Below, piece after piece: positions 15,546-25,184 of a stretch of 64,000 nucleotides of DNA. The position numbers and the translations under genes are program-made. The DNA is from Algoriphagus sp. NG3 (GTDB taxonomy: Bacteria; Bacteroidota; Bacteroidia; Cytophagales; Cyclobacteriaceae). Position 1 is the stretch's first letter, and every line of letters starts with the position of its first letter. The stretch lies in the NCBI RefSeq assembly GCF_034119865.1, contig NZ_CP139421.1:3100001-3164000 (forward strand), given 5' to 3'. The notes under the pieces are model-generated. The model was not told where the DNA came from. It worked only from the letters and a program-made list of their open reading frames with translations, and made no database searches.

Positions 15546-17060
15546 ATGAATTCAATCCAAAAAATCGCCCAATGCTTCTCCCCTGCTGCGTTTATCCATG
15601 ACACTGAGGAAAACTATCAAGCAATAGAAAAAATGATTCTTGAGCAGGAAATCGGTGGATTGACTTTTTTTCATAGCCGACATTCTGCAGCTGCAAATTT
15701 TGAAAAAAGAGCAGAGGTACTGGATGTGAGTGAAACATTGGAAAAGATGATAGGATTGATCAATCGTTATCAGGCTATTTCAAAAACACCTTTGCTAATC
15801 AGCATAGACGGGGAATATGGCTTGGCTATGCGGATAGAAAAAACACCCCACTATCCTTTCGCTATTAGCCTGGGAGCTATGAAGGAAAATGTTGTCGATC
15901 TGATCGAGGAGACTGGATATAAAATGGGCGTGGATATGAAAGCTGCCGGAATCCATCTGAACTTGGCTCCATGCTGCGATGTCAACACCAATCCAAACAA
16001 CCCTGTGATCGGATACAGATCCTTCGGTACTGATCCTTTAAAAGTTGCTGAATACGCTATGGGAATGTATCAGGGGATGAAAAAAGCAGGGATAGGAGCT
16101 TGTCTAAAGCATTTTCCCGGTCATGGCGACACTCAGACAGATTCCCACCTAGGGCTTCCGGTCATTCAAAAGACCAAAGAGGAACTGGAACAAGAAGAAT
16201 TGTTACCATTCCAATATGGAATAGATAAGGGAGTGGAAATGATCATGGTAGGTCATCTGGCAGCTCCTGCACTGTCCGGAGGAAAGGAAATTGCTGCCAG
16301 CATCTCTAGGGAGATTATCACCGACCTCTTGAAAACAGAAATTGGATTCAAAGGAATAGTGATTTCAGACGCCCTTAATATGAAAGCGGTGGCAGACTTG
16401 TTTCCAGAGCCTGGGCAACTGGAATGGGTAGCTTTCCACGCGGGAAACGATATCCTCTGCTTTTCAGACCATGTAAAGGAAGGAATAGATAAAATAGCTA
16501 AATTTGCCTCAGAAGCTGAAATAGATGAGGTTTTTCACAAAATCTGGAAGCTGAAAGAAAATTTGGGTGTATTTGGTTTCAAGAAGTTGCAGGTTCCAAA
16601 ATTCGATTGGGGTCATCATGCTGAGCTACAAACAAGACTTGCCAATGAATATGTTGCGGTAGTCTCCGGGCAATTAGATCCTGCCGAATTGAAAAGGCTT
16701 GCAGGAGAAGGTAAACTTTCGCACCAGCATTTTTATGGAAATACAAAGGCAATTTTCTCTAACAATCTTAATGAAAAATACGGCTCAGATATAAGTGAAA
16801 TTTCACCTGATGAAGCTGAAAAAGTAATTATTTCTCTTTTTGTCCCTTCCCACAAACCACTAAATCAATTCGGTATTGATGCCAAAACTTTGGCTGATAT
16901 CAAACAACTGGCGCAATCAAAATCTTGTATTCTGGTGCATTTCGGAAATCCTCTGGCATTAACACATTTCGGAAATCTGGAAGATTTTGACGCGGTGATT
17001 TGTGGATATCAGCATTTTGAGGAAGCACAGGAAGTGGCAGCAAATCTACTACTAAAATAA
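15546..17060 (+). CDS. nagZ: Glycoside hydrolase family 3 beta-N-acetylglucosaminidase (NagZ-like)
   Basis: A 504-residue GH3 enzyme. I use the ATG at 15546; the open frame continues 159 codons upstream but that part overlaps the MFS gene in another frame and lacks GH3 sequence. The NagZ signature KHFPGHGDT is at 188-196, with the Asp199/His201 catalytic loop (TDSH) and the nucleophile Asp275 in ISDALNM, where NagZ usually has SDD. No signal peptide is visible, fitting cytoplasmic removal of GlcNAc from imported muropeptides. A C-terminal portion (about 360-504) beyond the barrel is present, as in long Bacteroidota members. Confidence 0.88.
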   Translation: MNSIQKIAQCFSPAAFIHDTEENYQAIEKMILEQEIGGLTFFHSRHSAAANFEKRAEVLDVSETLEKMIGLINRYQAISKTPLLISIDGEYGLAMRIEKTPHYPFAISLGAMKENVVDLIEETGYKMGVDMKAAGIHLNLAPCCDVNTNPNNPVIGYRSFGTDPLKVAEYAMGMYQGMKKAGIGACLKHFPGHGDTQTDSHLGLPVIQKTKEELEQEELLPFQYGIDKGVEMIMVGHLAAPALSGGKEIAASISREIITDLLKTEIGFKGIVISDALNMKAVADLFPEPGQLEWVAFHAGNDILCFSDHVKEGIDKIAKFASEAEIDEVFHKIWKLKENLGVFGFKKLQVPKFDWGHHAELQTRLANEYVAVVSGQLDPAELKRLAGEGKLSHQHFYGNTKAIFSNNLNEKYGSDISEISPDEAEKVIISLFVPSHKPLNQFGIDAKTLADIKQLAQSKSCILVHFGNPLALTHFGNLEDFDAVICGYQHFEEAQEVAANLLLK

Positions 17061-17140
17061 GCCCTGCTTCTGGAGAAGCGGCATAGCCATAAATAAATCA
17101 TTGCGGCCTCTGCGTTTTCCTCTGTGGCCTCAGCGGTTTA

Positions 17141-17174
17141 AAAAAAAGCCGGCTCCCTTTTGGAAACCGGCTTT
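17141..17174 (-). terminator. Terminator between convergent genes
   Basis: The inverted repeat AAAGCCGG...CCGGCTTT (17145-17174) has a run of T on the minus strand, so it ends the DUF4142 transcript. It also lies 85 bp after nagZ and could stop that operon less efficiently. Confidence 0.8.
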
Positions 17175-17237
17175 ACAGAAATCATTGCGCAATTTCAGCG
17201 GGGTTAATCAGCTTGAACTACATTCTGACCTCTTGTG

Positions 17238-17828
17238 TTAGATGCCTTCAATTTCGATTTCAGCCTTTACTAGTACTGCATCTTCTTTGTGATCTTTGAT
17301 TTTGCCCAATGTTTTCTCTGCAAATCCTTTGAGAGTAAAATTCTCCCCATTAGCTTCTTCATTTTCGTAGATCGGCATGGAATCATCGAGAGTTTCAAGT
17401 TGGAAATCTATAAATTCCATATCAAAATCTTCTCCGCTTAAAAGCGCCAGTTCGTCATATTTAGCCTGCATAGCGTCAGTGACACCATCGGAGATATCCA
17501 CGTCTGTACCATCCACTATTCCTTCGAGCTCGGTTCGGCTCTCTGTATTCTCGGAAACTAGCATAGTAGCATAATCAATCACAGAATCATCATCACCATT
17601 GTCCAGCGCCAACTGACCGAACATGATCTGAGCATTTATATTTTCAGAAGATGAAATGGCGAAATTCCGGTCTTGTTGATTGTAGCTGTCAACAATCGGA
17701 TCATCATCCTCATCCTCGCAGGAAGTCATCCCTACCAAGAAGAATGAGGAAAGCAGCACAGTTCCAGCAATCCTTGCTTTTCTACTGAAATTGGTAGCTG
17801 TTTGTTGGTTTACATTACTTGTTCTCAT
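17238..17828 (-). CDS. DUF4142 lipoprotein
   Basis: A 196-residue protein with a long N-terminal region and lipobox GMTSC, followed by a very acidic spacer. Residues about 55-190 match the four-helix, ferritin-like DUF4142 fold: DRNFAISSSENINAQIMFGQLAL, then a LSGEDFDMEFIDFQ helix and a final helix. In the usual family the helices carry His and Asp pairs; here His is scarce, so metal binding is doubtful. Function unknown; other members are outer-envelope or stress-associated proteins. Confidence 0.75.
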   Translation of the reverse strand: MRTSNVNQQTATNFSRKARIAGTVLLSSFFLVGMTSCEDEDDDPIVDSYNQQDRNFAISSSENINAQIMFGQLALDNGDDDSVIDYATMLVSENTESRTELEGIVDGTDVDISDGVTDAMQAKYDELALLSGEDFDMEFIDFQLETLDDSMPIYENEEANGENFTLKGFAEKTLGKIKDHKEDAVLVKAEIEIEGI

Positions 17829-17899
17829 AAGAAGTAGTTGGTTTAGTTTACTACCACTATCCTTACAAGTAACATTCCCATGGCGATTAGGACGAATAG

Positions 17900-17923
17900 A
17901 GACTCATTTTCAATAATGAGTCT
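17900..17923. promoter_or_regulatory. Perfect 9-bp dyad upstream of the DUF4142 gene
   Basis: AGACTCATT and AATGAGTCT flank a 6-bp loop. The dyad lies 72 bp upstream of the DUF4142 start and 55 bp after the propeller gene stop. There is no T-tract in either direction worth the name, so it may be an operator or a weak terminator. Confidence 0.35.
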
Positions 17924-17977
17924 GGGTATAGCTTACTCAGTCTGTTGAAAGTTTTGCGCCATTAGCCACCTGAGTGC

Positions 17978-19111
17978 TTATTTTTCGGCTAGCTCCCAGA
18001 TCTCAAAGGGGTAATAATCCAGCTCTTCTTCATGATTTACCACTTTAACCAAAACTCGGTTATTGGGCAGTGCCATTTGAATTAATCCTGAGGGAATTGT
18101 CAATTCACCCGGTAGCTGTACACCGTCCTTAAAAAGAATGATTCGTTGAAATTCGGGATCGAACATCCAAAAAGGTTTTTCTTCACTCTTTCTCAGTTCA
18201 TTGGCTGCTTCTGAAATCTCCTTCACATAGATAAGTCCCAATAATTCTGAATCTAACTTTAAAATCCCTTGATTTCTAGAATAAAGAGCTGATTTATCTG
18301 AAAGTCCTAGATTCGCCTCGCTCAATGGTATATCCTTCAAAGCTTTAAAAAATTCATGTTTTACTGGTATTCGTTGAATGATATTCCAATTGATGGGATT
18401 GTAAACAGTGATTTCATTGTCTATGGTAGTAGTGAAATACAAATTACTATTCTGAGCATCAACTGTAAATATTGGGTTAATCGAAACAGGAAAAACCTTG
18501 TCCTCTATTCCTTCAAATACTTTTCTACTGGACAGCGGGATCGTTGATTTTATTGTTCTATTAGCTGCATCATAATATTCAATCATGTCCATTTTCCTCG
18601 GAACATCATTATACCCCCTATTATTTATGTTGGTTCCATTTACAATAAATGAAACATTACCCCCTCTAGTCAATGGAACAAACTTAGACCGTGGCCCAGT
18701 ATAAACTACCGTAGTTGTTTTCGGCTCAAATTTGACTTTACTTATTCTATTGAACTGGGAGTCGTATTTCACAAGCTCTAGTGAAGTCTGAACAAATACG
18801 TCTCCCTCTGGAGAAAAACCCATGGCCAATGCTGAGGACTGATAATCTTCCGGCCCCTCTCCCTGACTTTTTTTACTGGCTAATATTTTCCCGTTTTTAT
18901 CAAAAAAAGCTAGCTCTATCCCCTCAGATCGTTTATCGATAAAACCGACAAAAACACCCTTCTTCGGATCATAATCCCTTATTCCTACTTCGGCAAGGCT
19001 CTCTACACGGAATTCCCTGACTTTTTTGAACGTATATTCCTGAGCAGTAAGAGTGAATGAAAAAAAAGTGGTGCCTATCGCAAGTGCAGTTTTGATTAGC
19101 AGGTTTTTCAT
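17978..19111 (-). CDS. Secreted 6-bladed beta-propeller protein
   Basis: A 377-residue protein with a signal peptide ending LTAQ; the ATG at 19111 is preferred over a TTG seven codons upstream. The mature protein shows repeated blade-like strands, for example FSPEGDVFVQTS and KYDSQFNRIS, as in the 6-bladed propeller (BF3342-like) lipoproteins common in Bacteroidota. No catalytic motif is visible. These proteins are abundant in this phylum with unknown function. Neighbours are same-strand but more than 60 bp apart, so operon membership is uncertain. Confidence 0.7.
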   Translation of the reverse strand: MKNLLIKTALAIGTTFFSFTLTAQEYTFKKVREFRVESLAEVGIRDYDPKKGVFVGFIDKRSEGIELAFFDKNGKILASKKSQGEGPEDYQSSALAMGFSPEGDVFVQTSLELVKYDSQFNRISKVKFEPKTTTVVYTGPRSKFVPLTRGGNVSFIVNGTNINNRGYNDVPRKMDMIEYYDAANRTIKSTIPLSSRKVFEGIEDKVFPVSINPIFTVDAQNSNLYFTTTIDNEITVYNPINWNIIQRIPVKHEFFKALKDIPLSEANLGLSDKSALYSRNQGILKLDSELLGLIYVKEISEAANELRKSEEKPFWMFDPEFQRIILFKDGVQLPGELTIPSGLIQMALPNNRVLVKVVNHEEELDYYPFEIWELAEK

Positions 19112-19172
19112 GGGTTTGTAATTGAAGTACAAGCTAATAAAATAGTTCTAAAAAGTAAACTAAAAACTGCTT

Positions 19173-20312
19173 TTAATATTCAGTATCAAACTCATACACA
19201 ATTTCATGAACATACTTTTCTCCCGGAGCCAATGAAGTAGATGGAAAACTTGGCTTATTTGGGCTATCCGGCCACCCTTCCGGCTCTAGACATAGTGCCC
19301 AGTGTGGTTGATATGTTTTGCCATCCGCTCCAGCGAAATTCCTCACGTGGTTAGCTGTATAAAGCTGTACGCCGGGAGCCGTGGAGAAAACTGACATCAC
19401 CCGCCCACTGGCAGGATGCTTAACGATGGCAATCTTCTTCAGCTCGGATGAATTAGCTCTTTTGGTGACATAATTATGATCAAATCCTTCTCCCAAGGCA
19501 TCCAATTGCGTTCCAAGGTTCTTTGGTGTTTGAAAATCAAAAGCTGTCCCTGAAACTGGCTTTATCTCCCCTGTAGGAATCTGTCCTGATCCTGTTGGTG
19601 TAATAGCATCCGCAAAAATCTGCAGCTCATGATCACGCACATCCCCATTGATTCCATTCAGATTGAAATAGGAATGATTGGTCAAGTTTACTATGGTCTT
19701 TTTGTCTGTAGTAGATTCAAAACGGAGTTTCAGCTCATTGTCAGCGGTCAATTCCATGTAGAGAATAGTTTCTAGATTGCCCGGAAAGCCTTCCTCCCCA
19801 TCAACACTGAGATAGGTCATTTTCACTCCAACTGCATCTTCTTTTTTATAGACTTCGGGCTCCCAAACTTTTACCCCAAAGCCCTCCTTTCCTCCATGCA
19901 ATGTATTCTCCCCGTTGTTTTTTGTCACTTGGTACGTCTCTCCCTCCAGCGTAAATGCAGCCCCTCCTATTCGATTGGCATATCTGCCCACAGCAGCTCC
20001 TAGATAGGGACCGTTTTTGGTAAAGTAATCCGGGATCTCTTCCAGCGCCAAGACTACATTCTCCAGCTTGCCGTTTTTGTCAGGAACAATGATTCTAGAA
20101 ATAATCCCACCGAAATTGGTCATCTCCACCTGCATTTCACCATTATCCAATACATAGTGAAACACATCCTTCCCTTGCCAAGAATCGACCTTTTCAGCTT
20201 TTATAGTAAGCGATGCTGCCTCTTGGATGACTGTAGATTTTGTTTGGCCAGAACTAAGGGATATTGTCATAACACTTATAGCTAGGCTGATTAATGCATT
20301 TTTGGGTTTCAT
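19173..20312 (-). CDS. galM: Aldose 1-epimerase, exported
   Basis: A 379-residue galactose mutarotase. It has an N-terminal signal peptide (cleavage near SSGQ), unusual for GalM in general but common in Bacteroidota, where the enzyme works in the periplasm. The catalytic His213 (TNHSYFNLNG) and the base Glu343 (LEPEGWPDSP) are present, with the substrate-binding GRYANRI and NTLHGG motifs. It interconverts alpha and beta anomers of hexoses. It is followed 61 bp later on the same strand by the propeller gene and preceded by the amidohydrolase. Confidence 0.9.
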   Translation of the reverse strand: MKPKNALISLAISVMTISLSSGQTKSTVIQEAASLTIKAEKVDSWQGKDVFHYVLDNGEMQVEMTNFGGIISRIIVPDKNGKLENVVLALEEIPDYFTKNGPYLGAAVGRYANRIGGAAFTLEGETYQVTKNNGENTLHGGKEGFGVKVWEPEVYKKEDAVGVKMTYLSVDGEEGFPGNLETILYMELTADNELKLRFESTTDKKTIVNLTNHSYFNLNGINGDVRDHELQIFADAITPTGSGQIPTGEIKPVSGTAFDFQTPKNLGTQLDALGEGFDHNYVTKRANSSELKKIAIVKHPASGRVMSVFSTAPGVQLYTANHVRNFAGADGKTYQPHWALCLEPEGWPDSPNKPSFPSTSLAPGEKYVHEIVYEFDTEY

Positions 20313-20373
20313 GTTAAAGAAAAGTCAATTGTAAAAAGATTGTTAATAAAGATTTTCAGGCCCTGCATCTCTC

Positions 20374-21741
20374 TCAGTCTCTGTTATACTTAGCCTCGAT
20401 TTTGTCAAGTTGTTTTTTAAGCTCCTGCTGATCGTATATTTCCCCTTTCATCACCACCATGACGGGATTTTTCAATGTCTCCAAATCTTCAAGAGGATTG
20501 GACTTTACCAATACAAAATCAGCCGACGCTCCTTCCTTGATTACTCCCCAATTCCCTTCTTGGCCGAAATATCTGGCAGGATTCACAGAACCTGATTTCA
20601 GAATCTCATAATTGGACATGCCTGCTTTGGACATCAGGTCGATCTCATGATGAATAGAAAAACCCGGAACATTGAAAACCTGGGGAGAATCTGAGGACAT
20701 CAACATCGGCACACCTGCTTCATGTAAGGTCATCAAAAGTTGATTTCTGAAATCCAGGTAAGGTTGCACATTTTCTCTTGTCAATATACCGGACTGCTCA
20801 TGGGGTGTTTTCGCATTGATCCAACTCTGTACCTGCTGAGCCGACATATACTTCATCTCCGGTATATTTCGGTACTCTTCCGCCGGCTTAAAGCCAAAAT
20901 AACGGTCAAACAAAGTCAAAGTCGGAGCCATCCAAGCGCCAGTTTCCAGCGTCAAATTAACCAATTCAGGAAGTCTGCTCATGTCAGCCTCTTCAACCAG
21001 AAGCATGGAGAAAGGCCCTGCTATCTCTGGATCCAAAACCCGGGAATAATCAGGGATCAATGCCTCAATATAACCATCCATATGCTCAACGGATTTATAA
21101 CCATTTTCCAGACTGGCTTTTAGTCCCACATCCAAAGAGACATGCCCCCCAAATGGAATACCTACTTGATTTGCAGTAGTGGCTATGGCCAGAAACTCAT
21201 CCATTTTCAATCCCGGATGCAGCTTCAGATGATCATAACCAGCATCTTTTTGGTCACGAACCATCTGTGCGGCCTGCTCAGGGGAAGATACGGTAGATCC
21301 TCTAAAGGATGGGCCGGATAAAAATAATCTTGGCCCATCCAGTTCACCTGAAGCTATTCTTTCTTTGAGCTTCAAATGTGAAGCATCTCCTATCATCCCA
21401 CGTACACGCAATACACCATTGGCCAAATACAGCCACATAGCCTCTTCCTGAAGTTGGGAATCCCCATTTTGGGCGATAGGAATATGGGAATGAAATTCTG
21501 CCAAACCTGGATAGACATATCCACCATTCCCATCTATCACCTGATCAACAGGATAAGCCTCAGAATCAGACATGGGGATTATGCTATGAATCTTGCCTTC
21601 TTGAACCAAAATCGAGTAATTTTCCAGAACCTCTTCATCCTCCATCGAAATAATATTCACATTAGAAACAAGGTATGACTGGCATAAAACAGTGGTAAAT
21701 GAACTGAAAAGCAGGATTAAACAGGTATAGGAAGTTTTCAT
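20374..21741 (-). CDS. Secreted metal-dependent amidohydrolase
   Basis: A 455-residue enzyme of the amidohydrolase superfamily. The ATG at 21741 gives a signal peptide ending VLCQ; the open frame extends 44 codons upstream without family sequence. Metal-binding motifs are EFHSHIP (His84, His86), a His after the middle strand in FGGHVSLD, a further His in VEHMDG, and the catalytic Asp in MSSDSPQ. The closest functional class is prolidase/imidazolonepropionase-like exported hydrolases. The substrate, probably a dipeptide or cyclic amide, cannot be told. Confidence 0.8.
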   Translation of the reverse strand: MKTSYTCLILLFSSFTTVLCQSYLVSNVNIISMEDEEVLENYSILVQEGKIHSIIPMSDSEAYPVDQVIDGNGGYVYPGLAEFHSHIPIAQNGDSQLQEEAMWLYLANGVLRVRGMIGDASHLKLKERIASGELDGPRLFLSGPSFRGSTVSSPEQAAQMVRDQKDAGYDHLKLHPGLKMDEFLAIATTANQVGIPFGGHVSLDVGLKASLENGYKSVEHMDGYIEALIPDYSRVLDPEIAGPFSMLLVEEADMSRLPELVNLTLETGAWMAPTLTLFDRYFGFKPAEEYRNIPEMKYMSAQQVQSWINAKTPHEQSGILTRENVQPYLDFRNQLLMTLHEAGVPMLMSSDSPQVFNVPGFSIHHEIDLMSKAGMSNYEILKSGSVNPARYFGQEGNWGVIKEGASADFVLVKSNPLEDLETLKNPVMVVMKGEIYDQQELKKQLDKIEAKYNRD

Positions 21742-22037
21742 AATTATAGTGGGACATGTGATTTCAATATCGTAAAAAAATCCCTTAAATACTGACCCCT
21801 TAAAATTCCATTCACTTATCTGCCTATTGTCAACCTTAAGTGTGCCGATAATCCTAGGTGAACTTGCCACCATTGAAGAACATGTCTTATCAAATGAAGG
21901 GGAATGCTGATCGAATTAACTTAAATGACAGTTTAATAAATTCTCTATTGCTTGGCTCTATAGCTTGCAGAGGACTGAATATGGGAATTAACTTAAATAA
22001 AAAACTTCCAGTGGGGAGAAAGTAACATCATCCTGAC
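21742..22037. other. Intergenic stretch without recognised gene
   Basis: About 300 bp between two same-strand genes. GAATTAACTTAAAT occurs twice (near 21913 and 21986). I see no RNA, terminator or ORF that I can support. Confidence 0.4.
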
Positions 22038-22535
22038 TCAACCTTTGCTTTCTTCCGGTACTCCCAAATACCGCATTGCTTGTGACAGCATTTCCTCCGG
22101 CGTATGTAGTATATTCAGTTTAAGCCCATAGTGTGGTTCTTCCCAGGTAGCGAATTGTGAATCCAACATACCCGCTTTCATGTAGTGGTTTTTCCTGGCT
22201 AGCATCCTACGCCATATCAACTCCTTATCGCCTTTCAGATGAATCCATTGCACAGAATTCTTTCCTTTTAAAAGTTCCCGATAACTTTCTTTTAAAGCAG
22301 AACATGCTAAAACGGCTCCTCCACTTTTCTCATGCTCAGCTAATAAATCTGCCAGAGCTTGAAGCCATGGCATTCTATCCTCATCATTAAGAGGAATACC
22401 TTTACTCATTTTTTCAATATTATTCTGAGGATGATAATTATCCGCATCGAAAAATGGGAGATTCAACAAATTGGCTATTCCAGATCCAATTGTGGTTTTA
22501 CCTGTTCCTGATACTCCTGTAACGACTATAAGCAT
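22038..22535 (-). CDS. gntK: Gluconokinase
   Basis: A 165-residue P-loop kinase that phosphorylates gluconate to 6-phosphogluconate. The ATG at 22535 puts the Walker A motif GVSGTGKTT at residue 8, as in other GntK proteins; upstream starts add non-family residues. The FFDADNYHP segment for substrate binding and the NDEDRMPWL motif are clear. The gene is alone on its strand but belongs functionally with the GntP permease (53228) and KDPG aldolase (26361). Confidence 0.92.
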   Translation of the reverse strand: MLIVVTGVSGTGKTTIGSGIANLLNLPFFDADNYHPQNNIEKMSKGIPLNDEDRMPWLQALADLLAEHEKSGGAVLACSALKESYRELLKGKNSVQWIHLKGDKELIWRRMLARKNHYMKAGMLDSQFATWEEPHYGLKLNILHTPEEMLSQAMRYLGVPEESKG

Positions 22536-22839
22536 CCGGAAAGTTAGGATTTTTTCTTTATGACTCCTCAACATCAAACGGTGATTATGCCAGTACAATT
22601 CCGAAGTATAGTTTCACTCATGTAAAACTTTTATAAAATTTTTATGAAAGATCGTATTATTAAAAAACATTTTTTAGATTTGTTTAAGTAAGTACTAAAG
22701 GCAAAGTTATTAAGCCTAAAAACGCCATTGAATAGATTACATTAGAATTCGCTTTTATGGAATCTTTAAAAGCATGTCAAGTCAACATTTTAAAATTACT
22801 TCTTCAGAGTAGTCCCAATCCAAACCTGTCTAAACAGTT
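22536..22839. promoter_or_regulatory. Divergent promoter region of gntK and nagB-like gene
   Basis: A 304-bp region between divergent starts. TAGATTTG at 22675-22682 on the plus strand matches the TAnnTTTG box, without a clear -33 partner, and would give a leader of about 150 nt to the nagB-like gene. No operator dyad was recognised. Confidence 0.35.
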
Positions 22840-25167
22840 ATGCTAAGTAAGTATCCGCTTTCAGAAGTCGAAAAAAGTTTCCTACAGGAATCTGGTGTTG
22901 AGAAAATCAGCACGCTAATTCCGTACCTTCAAGTTGACAATTTCCCCAAACTAGGCCTGCTCACCGCCTGCCGGTTTCTAGAATGGGCATCGGCAAACCC
23001 GGAGGGAGTCATCAGTTTACCAACAGGTAAAACGCCAGAGTTTTTCATCAAATGGACCCAGTTTCTATTAGAAAATTGGGACAATAAAAAAGGCAAGGAA
23101 GTAAGGGAGAAATATGGTTTGGGCAATATCAAGAAGCCTGTCCTTAAGGATCTGACATTCGTACAGATTGATGAATTCTATCCTATTTCTTCAAAGCAGA
23201 ACAACAGCTTTTACGATTATGTAAACAAGTTCTATATCCAGGGGTTTGGACTTTCTAAAGAAAAAGCAATCCTGATCAATTCAGATGAGATCCCTTTGGC
23301 AAATGGGCTTCATTTCAAAGAGGTGTTTCCTGATCTGAAAGTTGACCTAAGCCTGAGATTCCGCGACCCCAAAAATGAAATGGAGAAATTGCAGCAGCGG
23401 TCTATCTACATGATCGACCAGTGGTGCGGGGAATATGAGCAAAAAATAAGGGATGCAGGTGGAATAGGTTTTTTTCTGGGTGGAATAGGCCCAGATGGAC
23501 ATATTGCCTTCAACACCCGAGGATCTCATATGTATTCCGTCACCAGATTGACAGAAACTAATTTTGAAACCCAGGCAGTAGCAGCAGGTGATTTGGGAGG
23601 GATAGAAGTTTCCTCCAACAGACTTGTGATCACCATTGGCTTAGACACCATTGTCTATAACCCTGAAGCAGTGGCGATCATCATAGCCGCGGGAGAGGCA
23701 AAAGCAGGAATCGTAAAAGATTCCCTCGAAACCCCACTAAACAACGTCTATCCAGCCACAGTCCTACAAAAACTAAAAAATGGAAGATTCTATGTGACTA
23801 AAGGAGCTGGGGTAAAACTGACTGATTCTGTAGATGCCTATTATCAAAAAGGCGAATGGACCTGGGAAAAAACCGAACGGGCTGTAATTGATCTCTGTAA
23901 AAAACTGGGGAAATACGGTCACAGGATAAAGCTATCTGACCTAAAATCAGACCAATACACCAAGCTGATCCCTGATTTGTCAGAAGAGACTGTCAATGAG
24001 GTGATGAAAAGCATAGAAGGCAAGCTATCAAAAGGGCTGGAACAAGAAAAAAATGAGGTATTACTTCATACTGGGCCGCACCACGACGATATATCCTTAG
24101 GTATCTTACCACATATCACCAACCAGCTGCATGAACCCACAAATGAGGCGCACTTCTCTGTATTGACCTCAGGTTTTACAGCAGTGACCAATACGTTTGT
24201 GATCGACACACTACAGCATACCAAGAAGTTATTGGACAACGGGGAAATCCAAATGGTCCACTACGAAGACTTTTTTGATGTAGGATATAGTCTTAAAACA
24301 GATAAAGACGTTTATCATTACCTCACAAATGTAGCCTCTGAGGACGCAGAGCAACGACTAAGAGGGCTTTGCCACCGAGTGGTCAGGGCTTTGGTGATCG
24401 TATATGAGATCAAGAATAAAACCCAACTGAGAGAAACGATCAATGACGTCATCAGCATTCTGAAAAACAGCTATGATGGAGAGAAAAACCCTGCAAAAGT
24501 ACAGAAACTAAAGGGGATGATCCGGGAGTTTGAAGAGGAACTGGTTTGGGCACATTTTGGGGTTCAGGTGAAAAACGTCCACCATCTTAGACTTGGCTTC
24601 TACACAGGGGATATTTTCACAGAGCAGCCTGACAAAGATCGCGATGTGGAACCGATCGTGGAAATGTTTAGAAAAATCAATCCTACAAAGATTAGCTTAA
24701 CACTAGATCCGGAAGGATCCGGGCCGGACACTCATTATAAAGTACTGCAAGCCACTGCCGCTGCCGTGAAAAAATGGGGTGAGGAGAAAGATATCAGTGA
24801 CCTTCGCATCATCGGCTATAGGAACGTTTGGTTCAAGTTTGAGCCTCATGAAGCCAATGTAATAGTACCTGTATCATTAGGAGATATGTCTGTTATGGAA
24901 GACTCATTTGCCAATTGCTATCTAAGTCAGGTGAATGCATCTTTCCCAAGTTATTCCCACAATGGTAAGTTCAGTACAGTGGCCAAAAGGATCTGGGTAG
25001 ATCAGTTAGACTCCATACAGCTTTTGCTTGGCAAAAATTACTTCTACCAGCATGATCGGGCAAAAGTAAGATCAAGCCACGGTTTGATTTTCTTCAGGGA
25101 TATGAATGTAGAGGAGTTTCTGTCCACTGCCAGAGAACTGGAGAAGTCAATCGAAGGAATGCTATAA
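22840..25167 (+). CDS. nagB: NagB-type glucosamine-6-phosphate deaminase fused to a PIG-L/LmbE deacetylase domain
   Basis: A 775-residue two-domain protein. Residues about 40-335 are a GlcN6P isomerase/deaminase domain with LPTGKTP (60-66), the catalytic Asp-Glu pair QIDEFYP (111-112) and GPDGHIAF (Asp219, His221). The Glu that follows in E. coli NagB (FNEP) is Thr226 here (FNTRGS). Residues about 405-650 are an LmbE-like N-acetyl-sugar deacetylase with the zinc motif PHHDD (413-417). The fusion, known in Bacteroidota, would join removal of acetate from an N-acetylated sugar with deamination to fructose-6-phosphate. It is followed 85 bp later by a ROK kinase. Confidence 0.85.
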   Translation: MLSKYPLSEVEKSFLQESGVEKISTLIPYLQVDNFPKLGLLTACRFLEWASANPEGVISLPTGKTPEFFIKWTQFLLENWDNKKGKEVREKYGLGNIKKPVLKDLTFVQIDEFYPISSKQNNSFYDYVNKFYIQGFGLSKEKAILINSDEIPLANGLHFKEVFPDLKVDLSLRFRDPKNEMEKLQQRSIYMIDQWCGEYEQKIRDAGGIGFFLGGIGPDGHIAFNTRGSHMYSVTRLTETNFETQAVAAGDLGGIEVSSNRLVITIGLDTIVYNPEAVAIIIAAGEAKAGIVKDSLETPLNNVYPATVLQKLKNGRFYVTKGAGVKLTDSVDAYYQKGEWTWEKTERAVIDLCKKLGKYGHRIKLSDLKSDQYTKLIPDLSEETVNEVMKSIEGKLSKGLEQEKNEVLLHTGPHHDDISLGILPHITNQLHEPTNEAHFSVLTSGFTAVTNTFVIDTLQHTKKLLDNGEIQMVHYEDFFDVGYSLKTDKDVYHYLTNVASEDAEQRLRGLCHRVVRALVIVYEIKNKTQLRETINDVISILKNSYDGEKNPAKVQKLKGMIREFEEELVWAHFGVQVKNVHHLRLGFYTGDIFTEQPDKDRDVEPIVEMFRKINPTKISLTLDPEGSGPDTHYKVLQATAAAVKKWGEEKDISDLRIIGYRNVWFKFEPHEANVIVPVSLGDMSVMEDSFANCYLSQVNASFPSYSHNGKFSTVAKRIWVDQLDSIQLLLGKNYFYQHDRAKVRSSHGLIFFRDMNVEEFLSTARELEKSIEGML

Positions 25168-25184
25168 AAAACACCAAACCTGCA

